Made by a program: the position numbers and the translations under genes. DNA of 64,000 nucleotides from Sulfitobacter brevis (GTDB lineage: Bacteria; Pseudomonadota; Alphaproteobacteria; Rhodobacterales; Rhodobacteraceae): assembly GCF_900112755.1 (NCBI RefSeq), contig NZ_FOMW01000002.1:310001-374000 (forward strand), given 5' to 3'. Within the stretch, counting starts at the first letter, position 1. The number at the start of each line of letters is the position of its first letter. The notes beneath the pieces are model-generated. The model was not told where the DNA came from and ran no database searches. It worked only from the letters and a program-made list of their open reading frames with translations. Of the stretch, positions 19,764-28,151 are shown in pieces.

Positions 19764-20963
19764 CTACGCCGCTGAAAGTAGCCTTTTCGCGTGCTTGATA
19801 TGACGTTGAACCAGCTTTTTCTGCAGTATCCGTGTCGGGATTTTGCAGGCCGGTGGTCCGAAACATTCATGACCGCCTGCCGATGGAAATAGCGTCACGA
19901 ACTCGTCCCACGTGGCGTAGCTAAGTGTTCTCATTGTATGGGCGTTGATGAGAAAACTTTCAGTTGGCGTCCCTTCCGCAAAGATAATTTCGTGCTTTTT
20001 GAAGATAAGGTGAAAATATTCAACGCTCTCAACAGAATTTTCGATAAAGATTCCCGGCAGCTTGGTTAGTCGTATTGCGGCGACAAGCACGGCTTTGGCC
20101 CCGAACATATTTTTTATAATACTGGAATTTGCGACCATCCGGTGCTGCCGAGACACCACTAAGTCTCTCTTTGGCAACCCTGCTCCCAAAGCTCCCGCAG
20201 TGATCCGTATCGGGTAAAGCTTTGCATTGCTTTGTAGTGTTTTTGATTCAACGACCCGGTTCATTGTCAAAACCAAATCTTGAAATCCATTGTCCTGCGT
20301 CAGCACCTTTGCGCCTATTTCCAGAGATTCTACAGGTATTTCGCCACGGTCAGTTGTGATCAACGTGCCGCGGACAAAACACGTCACGCCCGACGGCACC
20401 AAGTCGCCTTCGTCTCTCATCGTATCAATGTCGGAGTTCCATTTCAGGTCCCCGAGGAGGCCCCCTCCCGGGAGGGCCGAGAAATCCAGAACCATTGTCG
20501 TATAGAGATCTCCGACCGCAGGGCTCCCCGTCAGGTTCACAATCCCTGAATATGTCACCAATATATCCCCAGGTATCTCTTCATATTCGGGAGACAATCT
20601 GAAGGGGAAGCCGTTCTTTGAACTGGGCGTCGAGCCGCCAGCGGGATCATCATCATTCGGGAATGTCGTATCGAAAACTGATCCGGCAGGTTGCAGGTCA
20701 AACTCGAGCGATGACAACAGTTTGGTCGTCGTCAAGTCATGCCAATCGAAGCCGAACGACATCTCAATGTCTTTACCAGTCGCGCCGCCACGGGTGTATG
20801 GGTCCAATGCATGCCATGTTAGAATTTCAACCGAGCCATCAGCATATGTCGCGGTGATGGTAGCGCCTTCCAGATCGACCCCGCGCGAACTGGTATCAGC
20901 GCGGATGCCATTGACAGACTCGTGCGGATTTTCGTCAAGCCTGACAATCTCAATTGAAGCCAT
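19764..20963 (-). CDS. Hint (Hedgehog/intein-type) domain protein
   Basis: 399 residues. The N-terminal half (1-195) is an unrecognised beta-rich region. A Hint_2-type domain begins at the cysteine in TCFVRGTLITTDRG, with the SRQHRMV histidine block about 80 residues later. The C-terminal tail is basic. Hint modules can self-cleave at the N-terminal cysteine; the intein C-terminal HN end is not evident, so splicing is not expected. Base composition is visibly AT-richer than in neighbouring genes, which suggests acquisition. It relates to the two Hint proteins at 36.8-41.1 kb but is more divergent. Confidence 0.82.
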   Translation of the reverse strand: MASIEIVRLDENPHESVNGIRADTSSRGVDLEGATITATYADGSVEILTWHALDPYTRGGATGKDIEMSFGFDWHDLTTTKLLSSLEFDLQPAGSVFDTTFPNDDDPAGGSTPSSKNGFPFRLSPEYEEIPGDILVTYSGIVNLTGSPAVGDLYTTMVLDFSALPGGGLLGDLKWNSDIDTMRDEGDLVPSGVTCFVRGTLITTDRGEIPVESLEIGAKVLTQDNGFQDLVLTMNRVVESKTLQSNAKLYPIRITAGALGAGLPKRDLVVSRQHRMVANSSIIKNMFGAKAVLVAAIRLTKLPGIFIENSVESVEYFHLIFKKHEIIFAEGTPTESFLINAHTMRTLSYATWDEFVTLFPSAGGHECFGPPACKIPTRILQKKLVQRHIKHAKRLLSAA

Positions 20964-21157
20964 TTCTCATGCTACCCTTATTCTGCACCAATCAATTTCG
21001 AGTGCTAAATTTTGTGTCTCTAATCGCGCGCAGTCACTGATGCGATCCGCGGGGAATACGCAGCGCCAAAGAGGTTTAATGCACAAATATGTAAGCAGGG
21101 AGAGTGACGACTTTGGGGAATTTATGAGGCAGCTTTAATTACCCGGCAAAAACTGAT

Positions 21158-21547
21158 GTGCCAAGCACAAGCAATTTAAGCAAAGTATGTAGCGCTATGC
21201 TCAAAATGAGATTTCAACAATATCCGGTGAAAAGTGTTCTAACCGATATCAAACTGGCCTCGTTCTTCCGCTCCTATACCACTGCTGAAAACCTGCTGAC
21301 ACGCGCCGCTGTGCAGGCTGGCGGAACCGTGCTTGAAACGGGGGCTTCGTGTGGGCTCGGATCAGCCGCCGTTCAACTCGCAGCGGTGCTGGAGCCGGAG
21401 GTCGTTGTTCATCTTGTAGGGAGGATTGAGCGCCGTGATATTGCGCCGCTGGACGCTGAGACTTTTCCAATGCGTGAGATCGGCGCTGCTCAACACGTTT
21501 TCGGTAAGAAGGTCCAAATCGGCAAGACCGTCCTGGACCTGAGTTGA
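21158..21547 (+). pseudogene. Remnant of MDR-family zinc/quinone alcohol dehydrogenase
   Basis: A 129-codon frame in which two parts of one medium-chain dehydrogenase are fused. Residues about 22-75 match the segment before and through the nucleotide-binding glycine motif (VLETGASCGLGSAAVQLA). Residues about 76-129 match the C terminus (VLEPEVVVHLVGRIERRDIAPL ... IGAAQHVFGKKVQIGKTVLDL). The normal protein is over 320 residues, so the catalytic N-terminal domain and most of the Rossmann fold are lost by an in-frame internal deletion and 5' truncation. It cannot be an active dehydrogenase. Confidence 0.75.
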
Positions 21548-21710
21548 ACTGCCAAGCCCGAAATGCATCTTCCCTTTGATGACCGGTTTTTTAATCTGAA
21601 TTAGGCACCGCCCTCCTTCTGGTCGGTGCGGCGGGGAGACCGTCATTATAATGTTTCGCTGACACACCCTTACGCTAAGATACAGCGAGAATTTACGAGG
21701 AGAAACACTG

Positions 21711-22121
21711 ATGCCAGAAGTCGCGCATTCAGCCCATGACATGATCTCTGGCATGACGCCAACGCTGAAACCGGGCGTTTTCGTGTTTATCACGACCACT
21801 GATCCCGCGATGTTCGAGGTACTTTCATCCAGCGCAATATCGTCGTTCAAGGAAGAAGAAGGGATGTCGCTGCTTGTTCCTATTGAGGTGGCTGAAAAGT
21901 CAAACTTCGAGATAGACCACCCGATGAGGTGCATTACGCTGAATGTGTATTCGTCTTTAGAAGGTGTCGGGCTCACTGCGGCTGTATCAACGGCCCTTGA
22001 AAAGGCCGATATACCTTGCAACATGATCGCGGCTTTTCATCACGACCATGTTTTTGTGCCGTCGGATATGGGCCAGAAGGCGATGGAGGTCTTGGCTGCT
22101 CTCCAATCCGCGGGGGGTTAA
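21711..22121 (+). CDS. ACT-domain protein, DUF2241 type
   Basis: 136 residues. It has the two-part ACT-like pattern of DUF2241: an N-terminal MTPTLKPGVFVFITT strand, then FKEEEGMSLLVPIEVAE, then MRCITLNVYSSLEGVGLTAAVSTAL and the FHHDHVFVP block near the C terminus. Proteins of this type may bind amino acids, but their role is not established. AGGAGAAACACTG precedes the ATG. It lies in the AT-richer patch next to the dehydrogenase remnant. Confidence 0.85.
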   Translation: MPEVAHSAHDMISGMTPTLKPGVFVFITTTDPAMFEVLSSSAISSFKEEEGMSLLVPIEVAEKSNFEIDHPMRCITLNVYSSLEGVGLTAAVSTALEKADIPCNMIAAFHHDHVFVPSDMGQKAMEVLAALQSAGG

Positions 22122-22314
22122 CAAAGCCTGTTCACGTGGGCGGACGCAATGCCGAAATTTTAAAAATGCCGGGGGCGCCAACTGCCGGCCCTCATCGCCT
22201 TCCGGCTCGCCACATCTAGGCACAGATATGGCCTTACCGGCACCATGAAGTTGCCCTGATGTATAGATAGACCCCTGTTTTATCTAAGAAACGCATCAAA
22301 ATGGAAGCAATATC

Positions 22315-22800
22315 ATGAGCCTGATTTCCCCGATCTTCGGCGGTAGAACATCCGCCCCGCCCCCTAAAGCCGCAGCAGAAGAGCCCGTCACCCAACCGGT
22401 TCAGGAGCCAGAGGCGACAACCGCTACGGAATCCGAAGCCGCTTCGGCCGACACGAGCGAGCAAAGCTCTTTCTCCGGCAATACGTCGCAAGGCGGCGCA
22501 ACCCAGCAATCCAGCGCGGCTCAGGCCGCCAATGCCAGTCAGGTTTCTTCAAACACCATCGCGCGTGCAGACCGTGCTCTGGCGGAGCCTGCACCTGCAC
22601 AGGGCGTCGCCGACGAAGCCCGGGCCCGCGTCGCAGCAGAGCGCCGGATCGAAGCCGCACAAGCCCGTATATTGATCGATCAGATCATGCCGGTTTCAAA
22701 CGCACCGCAGGGTTTCAAATCCTACATGTCGGTTCTGCTAAGCTCGGACACTGCTGAGACATCTTCGCAAAGTGATCCCGCCAAGCGCGCAGCCGCGTAA
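22315..22800 (+). CDS. Conserved hypothetical protein, Ala/Ser/Gln-rich
   Basis: 161 residues. The first 85 are low-complexity and probably disordered (runs of A, E, P, T, S, Q). Residues 85-140 form a more ordered helical part (ADEARARVAAERRIEAAQARILIDQIM), and the end is again polar. No signal peptide or membrane helix is visible. GGAAG nine bases before the ATG supports translation. It is convergent with aroB over a shared terminator. No function is recognised. Confidence 0.7.
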   Translation: MSLISPIFGGRTSAPPPKAAAEEPVTQPVQEPEATTATESEAASADTSEQSSFSGNTSQGGATQQSSAAQAANASQVSSNTIARADRALAEPAPAQGVADEARARVAAERRIEAAQARILIDQIMPVSNAPQGFKSYMSVLLSSDTAETSSQSDPAKRAAA

Positions 22801-22819
22801 ATCTGCGGCGTCATTGCAG

Positions 22820-22857
22820 TAAAACGGCGGGACCGATGGAAATCGCCCGCCGTTTTA
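22820..22857. terminator. Bidirectional terminator between 22315 ORF and aroB
   Basis: TAAAACGGCGGG pairs with CCCGCCGTTTTA (12 bp), with T tracts on both strands. It lies 19 bp after the plus-strand stop and just downstream of the aroB stop on the minus strand. Confidence 0.88.
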
Positions 22858-22862
22858 ACGCC

Positions 22863-23975
22863 TCACCTTTCGGCCAGTGCGTCATGCAGAACCGCCAACA
22901 CCGCCGTGCGGGGCACGTCAGATGTCACGAATGCATCGCCGATGCCGCGGGCAAGGATGAACCGCAATTGACCATCCACAACCTTCTTATCCTGCCCCAT
23001 AAGATCGAGCAGCGCTTCGGCATTCGGCAACGCGCCGTCGATGTCTTTTAGGTCTGTCTTCATCCCCATCGTCTTGAGATGCGCGCGCACGCGGCTGGGG
23101 TCTTCTTGCGGGCAGAGGCCGAGCTTGGCAGAGAGCTGAAACGCCAGCGCACAGCCGATCGCCACCCCTTCACCGTGCAGCAGGCGGTCGGAATACCCCG
23201 TCGCGGCCTCTAGTGCATGACAGAAGGTATGGCCAAGGTTCAACAGCGCGCGGTCACCCTGCTCGGTCTCGTCACGCGCCACGATATCGGCCTTCATCTG
23301 CACCGCCCGGCGCACAGCCTCCAGCCTTGCGGCAGTATCGCCCGCAGCCAACGCAGGGCCGTTGGCCTCAAGCCAGTTAAAGTACTCGTAATCCCCCAGC
23401 AGACCGTATTTCACGACCTCGCCGTAGCCCGCCAGAAAATCACGTGCGGTCAGGGTGCCCAACACGTCGGTATCTGCCAGCACCAGCGCAGGCTGATGAA
23501 ACGCGCCGATCAGGTTTTTGCCATGCGAGGTGTTGATCCCCGTCTTGCCCCCGACCGAGCTGTCGACCTGCGCCAACAGTGACGTAGGGATCTGAACGAA
23601 CCCCACGCCACGGCGTAAGATCGCCGAGGCAAACCCCGCCAGATCGCCGATCACACCGCCGCCAAACGCCACGACCAGATCACGCCGTTCGACCTTTTGG
23701 TCGAGCAGGAAATCTGAACAGCGTTGTAGCATCGCCCAGCTCTTGGTGCCTTCGCCCGCCGGCAGGATCAGGGCCTGCATCTCGATACCCGACGCCGCCA
23801 ATCCGGCCCGCAGAGCATCAAGATGAAGCGCCGCGACATTTTCGTCGGTTACGACCGCCACACGGGGCCGCGCCAGCATTGGCGCAAGGTATGCCCCCGC
23901 TTCGGCCAGCAGTCCCGAGCCTATGATGACGTCATATTCCCGCCCCGGCAGGGCGACGTTCACAGTCTCACGCAT
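22863..23975 (-). CDS. aroB: 3-dehydroquinate synthase
   Basis: 370 residues. The NAD-binding and active-site segments are FGGGVIGDLAGFASA, SVGGKTGIN, the zinc-ligand region LNLGHTFCHALE and HGEGVAIG. It converts DAHP to 3-dehydroquinate, step two of the shikimate pathway. The start overlaps the aroK stop by 8 bp, which makes an aroK-aroB operon as in most proteobacteria. Confidence 0.97.
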   Translation of the reverse strand: MRETVNVALPGREYDVIIGSGLLAEAGAYLAPMLARPRVAVVTDENVAALHLDALRAGLAASGIEMQALILPAGEGTKSWAMLQRCSDFLLDQKVERRDLVVAFGGGVIGDLAGFASAILRRGVGFVQIPTSLLAQVDSSVGGKTGINTSHGKNLIGAFHQPALVLADTDVLGTLTARDFLAGYGEVVKYGLLGDYEYFNWLEANGPALAAGDTAARLEAVRRAVQMKADIVARDETEQGDRALLNLGHTFCHALEAATGYSDRLLHGEGVAIGCALAFQLSAKLGLCPQEDPSRVRAHLKTMGMKTDLKDIDGALPNAEALLDLMGQDKKVVDGQLRFILARGIGDAFVTSDVPRTAVLAVLHDALAER

Positions 23976-24564
23976 CGGCTATCTCCAGCACGTCCGGGCG
24001 CGACAACAAGGTTTCGATTACCCGATTGGCCATCGCATCAATCGAAAAATTCGCCGCACAGCTTACCGCCAGATCGGCCAGCGCATAGACGGGCACGCGG
24101 TCATGATAAAGTTGCGCCAGAGTGGCACGCGGATTGGCAGTGCGCAGCAACGGGCGGCTTTCTTTGTAGCGCACCCTGTTCCAGAGCAAATCCAGTTCAG
24201 CATCAAGCCAGATAGACACCCCGTGTTTGGAAATATTATCGCGGTTTTGCGCTGCCATAAATGCCCCACCACCGGTCGAAAGGATGCAAGGTTCCTCCAC
24301 CAGCAACCGCGCAATCACCTCGGTTTCGCGGCGCCGGAAGAACGCCTCGCCATCGCGGGTGAAAATTTCGGGGACCGTGGCATTTGCTGCCGCCTCGATC
24401 TCGGCGTCACTATCGAGAAACGGCACGCCAAGCTTGGCCGACACCGCGCGGCCCACTGCCGTTTTTCCCGCGCCCATCATGCCAACCATCACGACGGTCT
24501 TGTGCAAAACATAAGTCGTGGGTGCAGGGGCGTCAGAGGTCATGGTTTGCTTAAATCCGCTCAT
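23968..24564 (-). CDS. aroK: Shikimate kinase
   Basis: About 198 residues from the ATG at 24564; a second ATG at 24543 is equally possible because neither has a strong ribosome binding site. It has the Walker A motif GMMGAGKTAVG, DSDAEIE (shikimate/Mg binding), the FRRRE and STGGGAF motifs, and the lid region YKESRPLL. It phosphorylates shikimate. It overlaps aroB by 8 bp and is divergent from the small membrane ORF at 24647. Confidence 0.95.
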   Translation of the reverse strand: MSGFKQTMTSDAPAPTTYVLHKTVVMVGMMGAGKTAVGRAVSAKLGVPFLDSDAEIEAAANATVPEIFTRDGEAFFRRRETEVIARLLVEEPCILSTGGGAFMAAQNRDNISKHGVSIWLDAELDLLWNRVRYKESRPLLRTANPRATLAQLYHDRVPVYALADLAVSCAANFSIDAMANRVIETLLSRPDVLEIADA

Positions 24565-24646
24565 TGTTAGTTGAATGACGTGATATTGCTGGAAAGGCCA
24601 TATATAGAATGGACAAAACACTTAGAAAACAGTCAGGCAGTTTTAG

Positions 24647-24796
24647 ATGGGTAAATTATTCAAGCTTTTGATTTTCCTTTTGATAATCGGGTTCATCGGG
24701 CTTGTAGGTTATGCTTATATCGGTCCTTTTTTCGGTGCAGATTTTTCTCCCGCACAGACAGAAACCCGCCAATCCGTTACCCTTGACGGGGAATGA
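24647..24796 (+). CDS. Small single-pass membrane protein (49 aa)
   Basis: 49 codons starting MGKLFKLLIF. A single hydrophobic helix (about residues 4-28) is preceded by lysines and followed by a short polar tail. The stop lies 4 bp before the GTG of the next gene, so the two are probably co-translated. It looks like a genuine inner-membrane miniprotein rather than a shadow, because it fills the space between aroK and the next gene with good start/stop spacing. Function unknown. Confidence 0.62.
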   Translation: MGKLFKLLIFLLIIGFIGLVGYAYIGPFFGADFSPAQTETRQSVTLDGE

Positions 24797-24800
24797 AGCG

Positions 24801-26375
24801 GTGACCCCGCTGACCCACCCTCCCTCGAAATTTGCGGCTGGCTTAGGGCTTTGGCTGGCCTGCCTGCCTGCGGGACCCAGCCATGCCCAGTCTGAAACGC
24901 TGGCAGCCCCTCTGTCGGTTATCGAATGGCTCGGCTCCCAGCCCGCCCCCCTAGAAGGCCGCGTGCGGCCCGTCGCGATGACCCGCCCGAGCGAGCCTGC
25001 AACGACCAACAACGCGCTGCCCCCCGGCATCACTGTGTCACCGCTGACCGAAGGCGCGCCGCGACAGATCGGTTTAGTGCCAGCCAGCGTCACGGGGTTA
25101 CCAGCTGATTTGTGGCATGGCAGCGATGCAAGCCGCGTCATTTCGATGATTGCCGCCCTGCCCGACCTGCACCTGCCAGCCGCGCAATCGCTGCTCTATA
25201 CTGTGCTGCTTGCCGAGGCACATGCACCCCAGCAGGGCGGCGAAGATGCGCTGGCCTTAGCGCGGGTCCGCAAGCTGATGACATTGGGCGCACTTGACCC
25301 CGCGCTATCGTTGATCGAACAAGCCGGTATCGCCAACTCGTCCGGCCACTTCGATCTGTGGATGGATCTGTCGCTGCTGACCGGCACCGAGGACCGTGCC
25401 TGCGCCATGCTGGACAAGAATGCCCATTTGACGCGCAACTATGCCTTCCGGATTTTTTGCGCCGCCCGTGCGGGACATTGGGACAATGCTGCGCTGACTT
25501 TCGGCTCGGCGCAGGCGCTGGACCTGTTGCCCACTGACACATTGGACCTGCTCGACCGTTTTCTCTTTCCCGACGCCTATGAGGACAGCCCGCGCCCCCG
25601 CCCGCCGCGTAAGCTGGACCCGCTAAGCTTCCGGCTGTTCGAGGCCATCGGCGAGCCGCTGCCAACCCGCAACCTGCCGCGCGCCTTTGCCGTGGCCGAC
25701 CTGCGCGAGCTTTCGGGCTGGAAATCCCAGCTTGAGGCCGCCGAACGGCTGACCCGCGCCGGTGCCTTGCCGGACAACCAGCTTTTGGGGCTTTATTCTG
25801 CGCGAAAGGCCGCCGCGTCTGGGGGGATTTGGGACCGGGTCGCCGCCCTGCAACGGTTTGAAACCGCCCTCTCGACCCATAGCGTCGAAGCCGTCGCCAA
25901 GACCTTGCCGCTGGCATGGGCCGCGATGCACGAGGCCGAACTCGAGGTTGCTTTTGCAGGGCTTTTTGCCGAACAATTGGTCGGCTATACGCTGACAGGT
26001 CAGGCAGGCACTGTCGCTTCCGACATGATCCTGCTGTCCTCGGCTTACGAAAAGGCCGCTGCCAACCCGAACACGCAGGCGCCCGCGCTGCATCTGGCCA
26101 TCGCTCGCGGTGAGACACCTGCACACCGCCCCGACGATCCGGTCGCCGCAGCAGTCTATGATGCTTTTTCCGACGCGCCCGCCCGCCCCGAACTTCTCGT
26201 CCATGCCCGCGAAGGCCGCCTTGGTGAAAGTATCCTCTCGATCCTCGACCTGCTGCACGACGCGACCGAAGGCGATGCGCCCGCCCTGCGCGATGCTCTC
26301 TCCACGCTGCGCGCGCTTGGCCTCGAAGACACCGCGCGCCGCGCTGCACTCCAAACCCTTATTCTGATCCGGTAA
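24801..26375 (+). CDS. Exported protein of unknown function (524 aa)
   Basis: A GTG start at 24801 with a GGGGAATGAAG leader is preferred over the longer frame because it gives a clean signal peptide (hydrophobic LGLWLACLPA, then SHAQ). The mature part is alpha-helical, rich in Ala and Leu, with helix-turn-helix pairs suggesting TPR/SEL-like repeats, but no catalytic motif was seen. It lies 3 bp before xerD on the same strand, so both genes plus the 49-aa ORF may form one operon. No known function. Confidence 0.8.
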   Translation: MTPLTHPPSKFAAGLGLWLACLPAGPSHAQSETLAAPLSVIEWLGSQPAPLEGRVRPVAMTRPSEPATTNNALPPGITVSPLTEGAPRQIGLVPASVTGLPADLWHGSDASRVISMIAALPDLHLPAAQSLLYTVLLAEAHAPQQGGEDALALARVRKLMTLGALDPALSLIEQAGIANSSGHFDLWMDLSLLTGTEDRACAMLDKNAHLTRNYAFRIFCAARAGHWDNAALTFGSAQALDLLPTDTLDLLDRFLFPDAYEDSPRPRPPRKLDPLSFRLFEAIGEPLPTRNLPRAFAVADLRELSGWKSQLEAAERLTRAGALPDNQLLGLYSARKAAASGGIWDRVAALQRFETALSTHSVEAVAKTLPLAWAAMHEAELEVAFAGLFAEQLVGYTLTGQAGTVASDMILLSSAYEKAAANPNTQAPALHLAIARGETPAHRPDDPVAAAVYDAFSDAPARPELLVHAREGRLGESILSILDLLHDATEGDAPALRDALSTLRALGLEDTARRAALQTLILIR

Positions 26376-26378
26376 CCC

Positions 26379-27353
26379 ATGCCCACAGCTACATTTCACT
26401 GGATCTCCAGTTTCCTCGAAGCGCAGGCTGCCGAGCTTGGCGCCGCCACCAACACCCAGTTGGCCTATGGGCGCGACCTGAAGGATTTTGACAACTGGCT
26501 AACCCGCCAGAATACCGATTTCCTCTCCGCGACCCGCGCCGATGTCGAAGCCTATCTGGTCTTTTGCGACGCCCAAGGGCTGGCAAAATCAACCCGCGCA
26601 CGGCGTCTGTCGGCGATAAAGCAACTCTACCGTTTTGCCTTCGAAGAAGGGCTGCGCAGCGACAATCCGGCGATCCAGATCACCGGCCCCGGCCAGACCA
26701 AACGCCTGCCCAAAGTGTTGAGCGAGGCGGAGGTTGACCGACTTCTGGCCGCTGCTCGCGCCTCGGGGCGCAACAGATCCGATACGCTGCGCAACACCTG
26801 CCTGATGGAGCTTTTATACGCGACCGGAATGCGGGTCAGCGAATTGGTCAGCCTGCCGATCTCGGCGGTGCGCGGCGATCCGCGCCTGCTGTTGATCATG
26901 GGCAAGGGCGGTAAGGAACGTCTGTTGCCGCTTTCCAAACCCGCCCGCCGCGCTCTGACCGACTGGCTGGTCGTGCGCGACACCCAAGATGCCGCCGCGC
27001 GCGAAAAACATCTGCCCGTGTCGCGTTTTCTTTTCGCATCGCGCGGCGCATCAGGCTACCTCACGCGGCACCGGTTTTACCTGCTGATCAAGGAGTTCGC
27101 TGTCGAAGGCGGCGTTGAGCCGTCCAAGGTCACGCCACATACCCTGCGCCATGCCTTTGCCACCCATCTCCTGGCCCACGGTGCCGACCTGCGCGCGATT
27201 CAGACGATGCTGGGACATGCGGATGTGGCAACGACGGAAATCTACACCCATGTGCTCGAAGAACGGCTTTCGGAGCTGGTGCTAGAGCATCACCCCTTGG
27301 CGAAAGGCGGTAGACGTAAATCATCAGGCAAGACATCTTCGGACGGCCAGTAA
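26379..27353 (+). CDS. xerD: Tyrosine recombinase XerD
   Basis: 324 residues. It has an N-terminal SAM-like DNA-binding domain (1-105) and a C-terminal catalytic domain. The catalytic Arg lies in ATGMRVSELVSL, the lysine region is GKGGKERLLPL, HTLRHAFATHLL gives His-x-x-Arg, LGHADVATTEIYTHV gives the second His and the nucleophilic Tyr. It resolves chromosome dimers at dif with XerC. Its place next to aroK-aroB fits XerD rather than XerC. Its 3' end overlaps the convergent phosphoesterase by 64 bp. Confidence 0.92.
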   Translation: MPTATFHWISSFLEAQAAELGAATNTQLAYGRDLKDFDNWLTRQNTDFLSATRADVEAYLVFCDAQGLAKSTRARRLSAIKQLYRFAFEEGLRSDNPAIQITGPGQTKRLPKVLSEAEVDRLLAAARASGRNRSDTLRNTCLMELLYATGMRVSELVSLPISAVRGDPRLLLIMGKGGKERLLPLSKPARRALTDWLVVRDTQDAAAREKHLPVSRFLFASRGASGYLTRHRFYLLIKEFAVEGGVEPSKVTPHTLRHAFATHLLAHGADLRAIQTMLGHADVATTEIYTHVLEERLSELVLEHHPLAKGGRRKSSGKTSSDGQ

Positions 27354-28108
27354 CCCGTCATCAACGCCCGATGATACCCCTGAACCAAACCTGCATTTTC
27401 CATTGAATTTACAGCCGCTTGCGCATCATATTTCAAGCTATGAATTAACACATCCGCCCCGTCGATGACGCCAAAGCGGGTGTATTGCGCCCCGTCATGC
27501 GGCGGCATTCCGATCACGCCGGCGTTGATCCAGCGCCCCCGCGCCGTGTTGCGGATAAACGGCACGCCACAATGTCCCGCAATGATCGCATCCAGCGGTC
27601 CAGCAACATCCTCGGCGGCCTGCCATTCTTCGGCAAATACCGCTTTGGGTGAGGACGGCCAGATAAACCGCGCAACATCAGTGACCCCGCCATGGATGAC
27701 CCCATAGCGCTTGCCCTGATGGGAAAAGGTCACGATCTGCGGCAGTTGTCCCATCCAGTCGCGCTGGTCCTGCGTCACCTGCGCCGATGCAAAACCAAAC
27801 CAGCCTGCCGACAGCAAATCACACGCCGATCCGTCGTCGAAACCGCAGCCGCAATCCAGTGCGCCTTGTGCCAGTTGCAGCTCGCAATTACCCGCCACCA
27901 CCGTCATGCCTGACGCCCGCACCGCCTCCACAACCTGCACCGGATCGCCGCAATAGGCGACCACGTCGCCTGTGCAGATCAGATTTCCCGCGCCAATCCC
28001 GCGCGCCGCAGCCACATCCAAAACAGCCTGTAAGGCCTGCAAGTTTGAATAGGGCCCGCCGAATACCAAAACTGGCCCGTCTCTTTCGCCCAGATCTTGG
28101 TGTCTCAT
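27290..28108 (-). CDS. Metallophosphoesterase-like protein with altered metal motifs
   Basis: 272 residues with the layout of a YfcE/DNA-repair-type calcineurin phosphoesterase. The motifs differ from the consensus. The usual GDxHG is replaced by GGPYSNLQAL, GDV (TGDVVAYCG) is kept, GNHE reads GNCE, IHGG is kept and GHTH reads GHCG. Several metal-binding His/Asp residues are therefore missing or changed to Cys. A GGGGAT/GCGAGG box precedes the ATG. The function may be an altered phosphatase or a non-catalytic binder. Confidence 0.78.
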   Translation of the reverse strand: MRHQDLGERDGPVLVFGGPYSNLQALQAVLDVAAARGIGAGNLICTGDVVAYCGDPVQVVEAVRASGMTVVAGNCELQLAQGALDCGCGFDDGSACDLLSAGWFGFASAQVTQDQRDWMGQLPQIVTFSHQGKRYGVIHGGVTDVARFIWPSSPKAVFAEEWQAAEDVAGPLDAIIAGHCGVPFIRNTARGRWINAGVIGMPPHDGAQYTRFGVIDGADVLIHSLKYDAQAAVNSMENAGLVQGYHRALMTGYWPSEDVLPDDLRLPPFAKG

Positions 28109-28151
28109 CCTCGCATCCCCTTGAATGAACCGCCCCGCGCCGCCATAACCT

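Noticed and set aside
25138..26349. 403-codon minus-strand open frame
   Set aside because: Arg/Ala/Gly-rich shadow of the exported protein at 24801-26375 in high-GC DNA.
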